From the NCBI GenBank assembly GCA_046350935.1, contig JAXLZK010000022.1, forward strand, positions 1 through 64,000: a DNA stretch of 64,000 bases, given 5' to 3'. Positions within the stretch are counted from its first letter, which is position 1; the number at the start of each line of letters is the position of its first letter. The stretch comes from Nitrobium sp046350935. Lineage in GTDB: Bacteria > Nitrospirota > Thermodesulfovibrionia > Thermodesulfovibrionales > Dissulfurispiraceae. The notes under the pieces are model-generated. The model was given only the letters and a program-made list of their open reading frames with translations. It was not told the origin of the DNA and ran no database searches. Shown here piece after piece: positions 25,369-32,470 of the stretch. A program made the position numbers and the translations under genes.

Positions 25369-26155
25369 AATAGCGCTGGCGGTCGTGCTCTTCTTTTTCC
25401 TTCTCTCCCTGCTTGCGCCCCTGCTCCCCCTTCCGGACCCCAACCGCATCGATCTCGGGAGCCTGAGACAGCCTCCCTCGCGGGAGCATCCCTTCGGCAC
25501 GGACAGCAAGGGGCGGGACATCCTATCCCGGGTCGTTCACGGGGGGAAGATCTCCATCGGCGTCTCCCTCGCGGCAGCCCTGCTCTCCGCCGTCATCGGT
25601 TTTGCCGTGGGACTGACAGCGGGGTACTGGGGAGGGAAATACGACGTTTTCATGATGTCCGCAGTGGACTTCATCCTCTCGTTTCCGTCTCTCCTTCTCG
25701 CCATCGCCCTTTCGGTGGTGCTGCCGCCGGGTATTTATACGGTAATGATCGCCCTGTCGGCGGTGGGCTGGACCTCTTTTGCGCGGCTCGTCAGGGGGCA
25801 TGTGCTCACCCTTAAAGACATGCCCTTCGTCGATGCGGCCCGGGCGGTGGGATGCAGCGATGCGCGGATTCTTTTCCGGCATATCGCACCGCTTTGCCTT
25901 CCCCTCGGCCTTGTCATGATGGGAATCAAGATGGGCGGTTTTCTGCTTACGGAAGCGACCCTCAGCTTCCTGGGGCTCGGAGCGCAGCCTCCCGCCCCCA
26001 CCTGGGGAGCGATGGTCAGTGCGAATAGGGCCTACGTCCTGTCCTCTGCATGGATGGTGTTCTTCCCGGGGATGGCGATTTCGGTGACGGCTTTCTGCTT
26101 CAATCTGCTCGGAGAATCGCTGAAAGAGGCGTTTGAAGTGACGGGAAACGAATGA
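25352..26155 (+). CDS. Peptide ABC transporter permease, DppC type
   Basis: The 267-residue permease has an N-terminal helix, the family segment HPFGTDSKGRDILSRVVHGG, and the EAA loop DMPFVDAARAVGCSDARILF. It ends with the DppC-type tail LGESLKEAFE. It forms the import channel with the DppB subunit. No DppD/DppF ATPase gene follows: the next gene is dksA on the opposite strand, so the energising subunits must be encoded elsewhere. Overlap with dppB suggests translational coupling. Confidence 0.93.
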   Translation: MAKTGKIALAVVLFFFLLSLLAPLLPLPDPNRIDLGSLRQPPSREHPFGTDSKGRDILSRVVHGGKISIGVSLAAALLSAVIGFAVGLTAGYWGGKYDVFMMSAVDFILSFPSLLLAIALSVVLPPGIYTVMIALSAVGWTSFARLVRGHVLTLKDMPFVDAARAVGCSDARILFRHIAPLCLPLGLVMMGIKMGGFLLTEATLSFLGLGAQPPAPTWGAMVSANRAYVLSSAWMVFFPGMAISVTAFCFNLLGESLKEAFEVTGNE

Positions 26156-26254
26156 GGAAAGCGGAAGGGAGCTCTTTGCGTCTTTTTTCTGCTTCGTTTT
26201 CGGCCTCCGGCCCGGGAGCGGGACCGGCGGCGCCTACCGTTACCGCAGTTTCTC

Positions 26255-26635
26255 TTACTCTTCCTGCTCGGTCTTGCATTCGATGCAGAGGGCGGTGACG
26301 GGGCGCGCCTCGAGTCTCTTTATGTTGATCTCCTCGCCGCAGCTCTCGCAGGTCCCGTAGGTGCCGCTGTCGATCTTCTCGATGGCCTCGTCGATCTTCT
26401 TGAGCAGTTTTCTCTCCCGCCCCTTGAGCCGGAGCATGAAGTTCCTGTCGATCTCGGCAGAGGCCTGATCCCCAAGTTCAGGGAAGATGGTTTCATCCGG
26501 CAGGGCGTTCAGCGCGATGCCTGCACCGGAAAGCAGACTTTCCCGCTGCTCGGTCAGTTTTTTCCGTATCTCCTGAAGCCTCTTCTCTCTTTCGGAGAGC
26601 GCCTTCTCGGGTTTTGCTTTATCCTTTGCTCTCAT
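26255..26635 (-). CDS. dksA: DksA/TraR family zinc-finger transcription factor
   Basis: The 126-residue protein has a coiled-coil N-terminal half and a C4 zinc finger: Cys96, Cys99, Cys117 and Cys120 in CESCG and CIEC. DksA binds the RNA polymerase secondary channel and, with ppGpp, tunes rRNA and amino-acid promoters. The coiled-coil tip region (about 50-65, LGDQASAEID) carries acidic residues where DksA has its essential Asp pair. ATG 26635 is preferred; an in-frame TTG at 26644 would add three residues. It has its own promoter and is convergent with the peptide transporter. Confidence 0.88.
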   Translation of the reverse strand: MRAKDKAKPEKALSEREKRLQEIRKKLTEQRESLLSGAGIALNALPDETIFPELGDQASAEIDRNFMLRLKGRERKLLKKIDEAIEKIDSGTYGTCESCGEEINIKRLEARPVTALCIECKTEQEE

Positions 26636-26678
26636 GGTTTCCAAGCCTCTTTAAATGATAGGGTAAACGTATTCTTAT

Positions 26679-26707
26679 ACCATAACAGAAAGAAGGGTAA
26701 TAGTCAA
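26679..26707 (-). promoter_or_regulatory. Promoter of dksA
   Basis: On the minus strand TTGACT (26702-26707) is followed by a 17-base spacer and TATGGT. The overlapping TGGTATAAG offers an extended -10 alternative. It lies about 45 bases before the ATG. Confidence 0.6.
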
Positions 26708-26831
26708 ACAAAGTGAGAGCGTCGCCGGCGGACCCGGAGCGCGGGTGTCCGGGGAGGCCGCCCGCGCAGGAGGATCTGCGCCTCCCCTGCCGCCCGAAAC
26801 GGGCTGTCCTGACGAAATCGCCTGAAAATAC

Positions 26832-26860
26832 TTGACAATTGGGGAAGAGAGTAATATAAA
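26832..26860 (+). promoter_or_regulatory. Sigma-70 promoter of ihfA
   Basis: TTGACA (26832-26837), a 17-base spacer and TATAAA (26855-26860) lie about 70 bases before the ihfA ATG. This is one of the best promoter matches in the window. Confidence 0.8.
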
Positions 26861-26930
26861 ATTAACAATAATGGCTTTCAGCGGAAAGGGTCGTTACTGC
26901 GTAGGGAAGACTAAAAAAGCGAGGTAACCT

Positions 26931-27209
26931 ATGACAAAGGCCGATATCGTAAATTACGTTTTCGAAAAAGTAGGGCTTCCCCGGAACGAGGCTCAGAATA
27001 TCGTAGAGACCGTTTTCGATTCCATCAAACAGACGTTGATAGCGGGTGAATCCATCAAGGTTTCCGGGTTCGGCACCTTCAATGTAAGGAAGAAGAATGC
27101 ACGGATAGGGAGGAACCCCAAGACGAAGGAAGAGGTGGAGATCACGCCCCGCCGGGTGATCACTTTCAAGGCCAGCGACCAGCTCAAGGAAGTTGTCGAA
27201 AAAATGTAA
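26931..27209 (+). CDS. ihfA: Integration host factor alpha-type DNA-bending protein
   Basis: The 92-residue HU/IHF family protein begins MTKADIVNYVFEKVG and has the DNA-binding arm IGRNPKTKEEVEITPRRV (about 58-76) with the Arg-Asn-Pro tip that kinks DNA. Spacing and the downstream merR-tRNA-Pro fit IHF alpha better than HU. It bends DNA at specific sites for transcription and recombination. GAGGTAAC precedes the ATG, and a strong promoter lies upstream. A weak hairpin (CCCGGA/TCCGGG, 27222-27243) follows before merR. Confidence 0.88.
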   Translation: MTKADIVNYVFEKVGLPRNEAQNIVETVFDSIKQTLIAGESIKVSGFGTFNVRKKNARIGRNPKTKEEVEITPRRVITFKASDQLKEVVEKM

Positions 27210-27274
27210 GGGGAGGGGTACCCCGGAGGACTGTAGTTCCGGGCATCGGTCCTTGGACGCCCCGTCTGTTAAGA

Positions 27275-27685
27275 ATGCACGATGCATACAAGCCACCCCA
27301 GCCGCAGCGGCTTTTTCCTGAAAAGCTCTTTTATAAAATAGGGGAAGTCAGCAGGCTTGTCGGCGTGGAATCATATGTGCTACGATACTGGGAGACGGAA
27401 TTCCCCTTTCTCAATCCGCGGAAGAGCAAGTCGGGACAACGCATTTACACAAAGAGCGATATTGATCTGATCGGTGAGATCAAGCGTCTCCTCTACGAAG
27501 AGCAATACACCATCGGTGGAGTACGACGCAGGTTCGGCGAGGCTGCGGAGGTGCAGAAAACGGCCCTCGCAGCGGAACAAAAGCCGGAGCACGAAAAAAA
27601 AGAGCCTGAAAACGATGCCGAAGCAGTGCTGAATATGGTAAAATCAAGGCTTAGGGATTTATTGCATCACTATTTCGGGGCGTAG
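27275..27685 (+). CDS. MerR family transcriptional regulator
   Basis: The 136-residue protein has an N-terminal MerR winged helix (about 18-85): YKIGEVSRLVGVESYVLRYWETEF and the wing SGQRIYTKSDID. A Glu/Lys-rich linker and a short C-terminal helix (MVKSRLRDLLHHYF) follow, with no Cys-rich metal site. Small MerR proteins of this kind commonly follow ihfA in Desulfobacterota and relatives. The last codons and the stop lie inside the tRNA-Pro gene: the TAG stop is the tRNA bases just after the acceptor stem. No strong ribosome site is seen, and the start is uncertain. Confidence 0.88.
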   Translation: MHDAYKPPQPQRLFPEKLFYKIGEVSRLVGVESYVLRYWETEFPFLNPRKSKSGQRIYTKSDIDLIGEIKRLLYEEQYTIGGVRRRFGEAAEVQKTALAAEQKPEHEKKEPENDAEAVLNMVKSRLRDLLHHYFGA

Positions 27686-27753
27686 CGCAGCCTGGATAGC
27701 GCACTCGCTTGGGGTGCGAGAGGTCGTCCGTTCGAATCGGATCGCCCCGACCA
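27676..27753 (+). tRNA. tRNA-Pro (anticodon GGG)
   Basis: The cloverleaf is complete: acceptor CGGGGCG/CGCCCCG, D-arm GCGC/GCGC, anticodon stem CTCGC/GCGAG with loop TTGGGGT (anticodon GGG at 27711-27713), T-loop TTCGAAT, discriminator A, and encoded CCA at 27751-27753. GGG reads CCC and CCT proline codons. The 5' end overlaps the last codons and stop of the merR gene by 10 bases. Confidence 0.97.
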
Positions 27754-27851
27754 TTTCCCCCCTCCACACCGGAGAACCACAGGTCTGATTTTTTTCTGCC
27801 CGCTAAGAACGTGAATGTCGCGGCGTTGCCGCGGCATGCTGCGCTGTTTCA

Positions 27852-28094
27852 TTACCGGTCCCTGTCTCGCCGGGCTTCAGCCTCAATGAATATGCGCTTT
27901 ACGGAGGGATGCGCCTGCTTGATCTCCCTGTCGAGCCGCGCCACGGCCGCCTCGACCTCTGCGGAGGAGAGGGAATCGACAAAGTCGACGCTGATATTCG
28001 CCAGGATGAAGTCCGGCCCCATGTGCATAGTAAGCACCTCGTTTACATGCTGCACCCCCCGGCAGGAGGCAACGATCTTCCGTATGCCCTGCAC
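27852..28094 (-). CDS. Stand-alone cation-efflux (CDF) C-terminal domain
   Basis: The 80-residue protein matches only the cytoplasmic C-terminal domain of CDF zinc/iron exporters: VNEVLTMHMGPDFILANISVDF, then a helix and strand ending KRIFIEAEA. The six-helix transporter part is missing. Similarity continues about 10 residues upstream (IGESASRD), but no ATG or TTG exists there. GTG 28094 with AGGGA upstream is the plausible start. In-frame sequence before it encodes a Cys cluster (CGCSC), but it lies next to another gene's terminator. It may be a free-standing metal-binding dimer or the remnant of a lost transporter. Confidence 0.6.
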   Translation of the reverse strand: MQGIRKIVASCRGVQHVNEVLTMHMGPDFILANISVDFVDSLSSAEVEAAVARLDREIKQAHPSVKRIFIEAEARRDRDR

Positions 28095-28172
28095 GACATC
28101 CCTGGATGCGCTCTCACCGATGCGGAGGCGTTTGTCCTGCTCAGTGCATGAGCATCCGCACTCCTCACGCCA

Positions 28173-28201
28173 TAAAAAAGGGCGGATTTCCGTCCGCCCT
28201 T
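28173..28201 (-). terminator. Intrinsic terminator of the 28224-28505 gene
   Basis: On the minus strand AAGGGCGGA and TCCGCCCTT form a 9-bp GC-rich stem with a 6-base loop, followed by TTTTTT. It lies 23 bases after the stop of the small gene and just before the CDF-domain gene. Confidence 0.9.
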
Positions 28202-28223
28202 CTGATCAGTAAGGTTCTCTTTC

Positions 28224-28505
28224 TCACAGGGGGGTTCCGGCGTAAGGAGCTGCTTCGGGACGAATTTCGGCAGACCGCCCCTCTTCAACTCTCGGACAGA
28301 CTCTTCCGATGGTTTCCAGCTTTGAGCCTATCGTGTCCGCCAGGTCTTTCAGGTCGGAGAGGAGATTGTCCTTTGAAAGCATATCCCTCTCTTCGGAAGA
28401 AAGGTCATCCGCTTTTTTTACGGCGCTCTCCACCTTCTGCTTCACGTCGTTCAACTCGTTAAAGAGAAAGTCGCAATAGCTGTTTATGTTGTGTACGGCA
28501 AACAT
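28224..28505 (-). CDS. Small helical protein of unknown function
   Basis: The 93-residue protein was not recognised. Residues 1-70 are predicted mainly helical and charged (NELNDVKQKVESAVKKADDL, LSDLKDLADTIGSKLETIG). The last 20 residues are Pro/Ala/Arg-rich and probably disordered. It has no signal peptide or membrane helix and two cysteines (Cys11, Cys70). GGAGGGAAAGG precedes the ATG and a strong terminator follows, so it looks like a real single-gene transcript. The coiled-coil nature suggests protein binding, but no function can be assigned. Confidence 0.75.
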   Translation of the reverse strand: MFAVHNINSYCDFLFNELNDVKQKVESAVKKADDLSSEERDMLSKDNLLSDLKDLADTIGSKLETIGRVCPRVEEGRSAEIRPEAAPYAGTPL

Positions 28506-28661
28506 CCTTTCCCTCCTTTTTTGAGGTTCCTACCGCGGCGCGGCCTTTTCACGCACTTTCCCCTTCTAGCAATAGTCTAGATCGAATCCTGAGATGATTC
28601 AAATCTGCCGTCTTCCTCGAAAGGAGAGAGCGAGGGCGAAGCGGAGCCCTGAGCGGCACCT

Positions 28662-29123
28662 CTATTTTTCTTCCCTGCCGACGGGGGCGGAGAGCGCCTC
28701 TCCCGCCGCTGCAATGGCGGTCAGAAAGGAGGGCTGGTCTTCCGAACCCTTGCAGCAAGCGCTTTCGACGGTATCGCTGCCCGGGGCCCTCCCTTGATAG
28801 TCTGCTGCGGTATCCACCCGGAGCCCTGAGAGAAAGAAGCCGGTGAGGGCTTCTTCGCCATAGCTTTCTTCCACGGCCCGAAAAGAGGAGAGCGGAGGTG
28901 CTTCGCCCTGCAGGGAGGCGGGTAGTGTCACTGTGCCTCCTGGAGAGGGGAAGGGCGAAACGGGCAGTTCGCGAATGACGGTTTCCTTGTCGGCTGCCGA
29001 GGGAATGCCGTTGGAAAACAGATCGTATGCCTGAAACCCCGCATAGGCAATAAGGGCTGCACTCGCCAAAAGAAACAAGAGGTTCCGCGCGTTGCGCGCC
29101 TTCTGCTTTCTTCTTCTCCTCAT
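28662..29123 (-). CDS. Single-pass membrane protein of unknown function
   Basis: The 153-residue product has a strongly basic N-terminus (MRRRRKQKARNARN), one membrane helix (about 15-33, LLFLLASAALIAYAGFQAY) and a Pro/Ser/Gly-rich outer part with two adjacent cysteines near residue 129. The Arg-rich start predicts the N-terminus in the cytoplasm and the rest in the periplasm. The frame is open upstream, but ATG 29123 has GGGGGGAAGAG at good spacing. No family was recognised. From 29124 to 29430 nothing else was identified. Confidence 0.65.
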   Translation of the reverse strand: MRRRRKQKARNARNLLFLLASAALIAYAGFQAYDLFSNGIPSAADKETVIRELPVSPFPSPGGTVTLPASLQGEAPPLSSFRAVEESYGEEALTGFFLSGLRVDTAADYQGRAPGSDTVESACCKGSEDQPSFLTAIAAAGEALSAPVGREEK

Positions 29124-29433
29124 TTTCTCTTCCCCCCGCAGCGTAGAGTGAAGCTGGTGTGTGTCTGGAGAGTATGCATTTAGTATGCCATTCATAACAC
29201 TCTGTAAAAACATGAAATTATCTCTAACATTCCCGGCATGTAAAGAAATCCGACGACGAAATGGGCAAAGAAAAGGTGGAGAGCCCTTTCTGTAAAGATA
29301 TCTGACAACAGGGCAGACGCATCACCGCAACCGACAGGAGCGCATCCCCTTAAGAGTGCTTCGTTCCGCATCTCCCTTTTGCTGCGTCTGCCCCGGATCC
29401 GACGGCACGACTCGTATATTTCCCCTTTTAGTG

Positions 29434-29442
29434 TGGTACAAT
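29434..29442 (+). promoter_or_regulatory. Extended -10 promoter of the CRP/FNR gene
   Basis: TGGTACAAT lies 18 bases before ATG 29461. The -35 region is poor. If the later ATG (29509) is used, the leader would be about 60 bases. Confidence 0.5.
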
Positions 29443-29460
29443 AGGGCGACGAGCTGAGGT

Positions 29461-30231
29461 ATGTTTGCCGAGGGCACCGATCACGAAAGGGAGCGCGATA
29501 CCGGCACGATGAGCTACGACATAAAGGAACTGAAAAAACTCCCCGTCTTCTCCACTCTCAACGACGAAGAGATCAGGGAGATCCAGGCGTATGTCATTCC
29601 GGGCAAGTACAAGAAAAAAGAGGATATTTTCGCAGAGGGCGATTCTCCCGACTGGTTTTATCTCCTCGTCAGCGGGAAGGTAAAGATTACCAAATTGTCC
29701 CACGACGGCAGGGAAATAATCCTGGAGCTCATTTCCGCCCAGGACTTCTTCGGTGGATTTGCGGTGCTGAAGGGCTTTCCCTATCCAGCCAACGCCATCG
29801 CCATGGAGGACAGCGAAATCATAAAGATTTCCCGTGTCAACCTGCTTAAGATCATAGACAGGTTTCCGCACATAATGTACGATATCACCTCGAGTCTCGG
29901 GAACAGGATCAGGGAGTTCCACGATACTCTCAAGAACATCGCCCTTGAGAGGGTGGAGGCGAGGATCGCAGCGCTCCTGGTAAAGCTGGCCGACAAGTCC
30001 GCCGACAAATCGGCCGATAAATCAGGTAATCAGCTCAACCAGAGGGATGCGGTGATCAACATGCGCCTTACCAAGCAGGACATTGCGGAAATGGTCGGCA
30101 CCACGGTAGAGACGACTATCAGAGTGATGAGCAGGTTCAAGAAGGCAGGTCTTGTCGCGGATGAATCCGGCAAGATCGTAATAAAGGATATCGAAGCGCT
30201 CAAAGCGGTCATCTCCCCCGCCGCCCAGTAG
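29461..30231 (+). CDS. CRP/FNR family regulator upstream of por
   Basis: The 256-residue protein has a cyclic-nucleotide-binding-like beta-roll (about 20-140), a dimerisation helix (about 145-176), a tandem linker ADKSADKSADKS (177-188) and a winged helix (about 200-245, LTKQDIAEMVGTTVETTIRVMSRF). The cysteine ligands of oxygen-sensing FNR are absent, so the effector is unknown. ATG 29509 (MSYDIKELKKLPVF) may be the true start, because family members begin near there; neither start has a good ribosome site. It precedes porGDAB by 179 bases and probably controls that operon. Confidence 0.88.
   Translation: MFAEGTDHERERDTGTMSYDIKELKKLPVFSTLNDEEIREIQAYVIPGKYKKKEDIFAEGDSPDWFYLLVSGKVKITKLSHDGREIILELISAQDFFGGFAVLKGFPYPANAIAMEDSEIIKISRVNLLKIIDRFPHIMYDITSSLGNRIREFHDTLKNIALERVEARIAALLVKLADKSADKSADKSGNQLNQRDAVINMRLTKQDIAEMVGTTVETTIRVMSRFKKAGLVADESGKIVIKDIEALKAVISPAAQ
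29989..30024 (+). repeat. Three tandem 12-base repeats inside the CRP gene
   Basis: GCCGACAAGTCC, GCCGACAAATCG and GCCGATAAATCA follow each other in frame and encode ADKS three times between the dimerisation helix and the DNA-binding domain. Third-base differences show that the repeat is not brand new. Confidence 0.85.
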
Positions 30232-30318
30232 GGCGTGCGGGCGGGATATCTTCTGCCGGGGCCGGCTCCTAGGAATGTGTCCGCCACGCACCCTGCTCTC
30301 CCGATCGGGAGTCCGGCG

Positions 30319-30332
30319 TTGTTGAAAAACAA
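30319..30332. promoter_or_regulatory. FNR-like palindrome before porG
   Basis: TTGTTGAAAAACAA is a perfect TTGTT-N4-AACAA palindrome with FNR-type spacing (consensus TTGAT-N4-ATCAA). A possible -10 box TATAAA lies at 30351-30356, so the site centre is about 38 bases before the predicted start, close to a class II activator position. Confidence 0.5.
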
Positions 30333-30410
30333 GAGGATCATTGGTTACTCTATAAAGATTGGTGTTTTCTTGTGCTTTTCGCATGCAAAATTCGATCAGG
30401 AGGGATATAA

Positions 30411-30986
30411 ATGTCTGAAATGGTAGAAATCAGATGGCATGGACGCGGCGGCCAGGGCACGGTGACGGCTGCAAAAGTATTCGCCGACGCCTGTTTGAGC
30501 GGAGGGAGGTATGTTCAGGCCTTCCCCGAGTACGGGCCTGAAAGGTCGGGTGCACCCCTGCGGGCGTATAACAGGGTGAGCTCCCGGGAGCTCAGGATGC
30601 ACTGTCCTGTTTTGAAGCCGAATATCGTGGCGGTGGCGGACGCCACGCTGCTTGACGCGATAAACGTGGCGGACGGAGCGCCCGACGATGCGGCTTTCAT
30701 TGTCAATACTGCGAAAGACCCGAAGGAGATCCGGGAGAAGATCCGGGCCAAGCCGACGCAGAAGGTTTTCACTGTGGACGCGACGAGGATTGCCATCGAC
30801 TGCTTCGGTAGGCCCATGCCCAACTCCCCCCTGGTCGGGGTGCTGGCAAAGGTGTCGGGCCTCATCAGTCTCGAACAGATCCTGGAGGACGTGAAGAAAA
30901 GTTTCGGGAAGAAGTTTTCCCAGAAGATAATAGACGGTAATCTCGAAGCCGCGCGGAGAGGATACGAGGAGGTAAGGGAAGGATGA
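30411..30986 (+). CDS. porG: Pyruvate:ferredoxin oxidoreductase gamma subunit
   Basis: The 191-residue gamma subunit begins MSEMVEIRWHGRGGQGTVTAAK, the hallmark of this family, and has EYGPERSGAPLRAYNRVS, which contacts coenzyme A in related enzymes. With PorD, PorA and PorB it converts pyruvate, CoA and oxidised ferredoxin to acetyl-CoA, CO2 and reduced ferredoxin, reversibly, in the cytoplasm. GGAGGGATATAA lies before the ATG. The stop overlaps the porD start by four bases (ATGA). A related 2-oxoacid substrate cannot be excluded from sequence alone. Confidence 0.93.
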   Translation: MSEMVEIRWHGRGGQGTVTAAKVFADACLSGGRYVQAFPEYGPERSGAPLRAYNRVSSRELRMHCPVLKPNIVAVADATLLDAINVADGAPDDAAFIVNTAKDPKEIREKIRAKPTQKVFTVDATRIAIDCFGRPMPNSPLVGVLAKVSGLISLEQILEDVKKSFGKKFSQKIIDGNLEAARRGYEEVREG

Positions 30987-31276
30987 AACTGAAGGGATGG
31001 AAAGAATTGAAGCCCGGCGCGGTAGTGACCGAACCCGGAAGCGCCCTGAAATTCAAGACAGGCTCATGGAGGGCGTTCAAACCGAGATGGATAGAAGAAA
31101 ATTGCATCCAGTGCATGTTCTGCTGGGCCTATTGCCCCGACATGGCGATTAACGTCAAGGATGGCAAACGAGGCGATTTTAACTACGATTACTGTAAGGG
31201 CTGCGGGATCTGCGCCCTCGAGTGCCCCGGGAAGAAGGGCAACAAGGCGATCGTAATGGAAGAGGAGGGGAGATAA
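30983..31276 (+). CDS. porD: Pyruvate:ferredoxin oxidoreductase delta subunit (2[4Fe-4S])
   Basis: The 97-residue ferredoxin-like subunit has two [4Fe-4S] sites: Cys41, 44, 47, 51 (CIQCMFCWAYC) and Cys71, 74, 77, 81 (CKGCGICALEC). It carries electrons from the TPP subunit to external ferredoxin. The N-terminal extension of about 35 residues is typical of PorD. It overlaps porG by four bases and porA by one (TAATG), so the operon is tightly coupled. Confidence 0.95.
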   Translation: MKLKGWKELKPGAVVTEPGSALKFKTGSWRAFKPRWIEENCIQCMFCWAYCPDMAINVKDGKRGDFNYDYCKGCGICALECPGKKGNKAIVMEEEGR

Positions 31277-32469
31277 TGGGCCAGAAATCCGGAAAGATCG
31301 TAGCGGTTACGGGAAATGAGGCGGTTGCCGAGGCGTTGCGCCAGGTGAACCCCGATGTCAGCGCTGCATATCCTATTACTCCCGCGACGGAAATCATGCA
31401 GAGATTCACCGCTTTTGTATCGAACGGTAAGGCAAAGACCGAAATGATCCTCGTAGAGAGCGAGCACAGCGCGATGAGCGCCTGCATAGGGGCGTCCGCC
31501 GCAGGGGGCAGGGTTGCAACTTCTACCTCGGCACAAGGCCTTGCACTCATGTGGGAGGAGCTGTTCATTGCTTCGGGAACCCGTCTTCCTATTATCCTGG
31601 CCCTGGTGAACAGGGCGATGTCCGCTCCTCTCAACATCCATGGCGATCATTCCGACGGAATGGGCGCGCGCGACTGCGGCTGGATACAGCTCTGGTCCGA
31701 GAATGCGCAGGAAGCATACGACAACCTGATCCAGTCGTTCCGCATCGCGGAGCATATGGACCTCAGACTCCCGGCCATGGTCTGTATGGACGGTTTCATC
31801 ATCAGCCATTCCATCGAGAGGATGGAGTACCTGGACGACGAGGCGGTAAAGAATTTCGTGGGAGAGTTCAATAGCGTAAACCCTCTCCTCGATATAGAGC
31901 ATCCCGTGAGCTACGGCCCCCTGATCCTCACCGACTATTACATGGAATACAGGAGGGCCCATGCCGACGTCATGTCGCGGGTCAAGGGAGTCGTGCTTGA
32001 TGTAGCGAAGGATTTCGAGAAGATTTCCGGCAGGAAGTACGGACTTTTCGAGACGTACCGGCTGGACGATGCGGAGATCGGGATCGTCATCCTGAACTCG
32101 GCGGCGGGCACCACCAAGGATGCCGTCGATGCGTTCAGGGACAAAGGCATAAAGGTCGGGCTCCTCAAGCCCCGGCTCTTCAGGCCCTTCCCCTACGAGG
32201 AAGTGGGCGAGGCACTGAAACACCTGAAGGCCGTCTGCGTGCTGGACAGGGCCGACGCCTTCGGCGCTTCCTACGGTCCCCTCTTCATGGATATCGCCTC
32301 GAGCCTCTTCCCCTACAGGGAGAAGCCGGTCATGGTGAATAAAATCTATGGCCTCGGCGGAAGGGACTATCTGCCGGAGCATGCGGAGCAGGCGATCGGT
32401 GAGCTTGCCGAAATTGCAAAAACAGGACAGGTAAAAACCTTCAAAGAATATATAGGAGTGAGGGAATAA
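31276..32469 (+). CDS. porA: Pyruvate:ferredoxin oxidoreductase alpha subunit
   Basis: The 397-residue alpha subunit has the pyruvate-binding domain motif SAAYPITPATEIMQ, the segment HSAMSACIGASAAGGRVATSTS and the C-terminal domain containing LLKPRLFRPFPYEEV. Its length matches PorA rather than the shorter 2-oxoisovalerate VorA/B types. ATG 31276 follows GGAGGGG and overlaps the porD stop; the open frame further upstream is not used. It pairs with PorB to form the active site. Confidence 0.95.
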   Translation: MGQKSGKIVAVTGNEAVAEALRQVNPDVSAAYPITPATEIMQRFTAFVSNGKAKTEMILVESEHSAMSACIGASAAGGRVATSTSAQGLALMWEELFIASGTRLPIILALVNRAMSAPLNIHGDHSDGMGARDCGWIQLWSENAQEAYDNLIQSFRIAEHMDLRLPAMVCMDGFIISHSIERMEYLDDEAVKNFVGEFNSVNPLLDIEHPVSYGPLILTDYYMEYRRAHADVMSRVKGVVLDVAKDFEKISGRKYGLFETYRLDDAEIGIVILNSAAGTTKDAVDAFRDKGIKVGLLKPRLFRPFPYEEVGEALKHLKAVCVLDRADAFGASYGPLFMDIASSLFPYREKPVMVNKIYGLGGRDYLPEHAEQAIGELAEIAKTGQVKTFKEYIGVRE

Positions 32470-32470
32470 C

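Noticed and set aside
28043..28288. Minus-strand frame overlapping the CDF-domain gene and the small gene
   Set aside because: It crosses a strong intrinsic terminator and overlaps two better supported genes.
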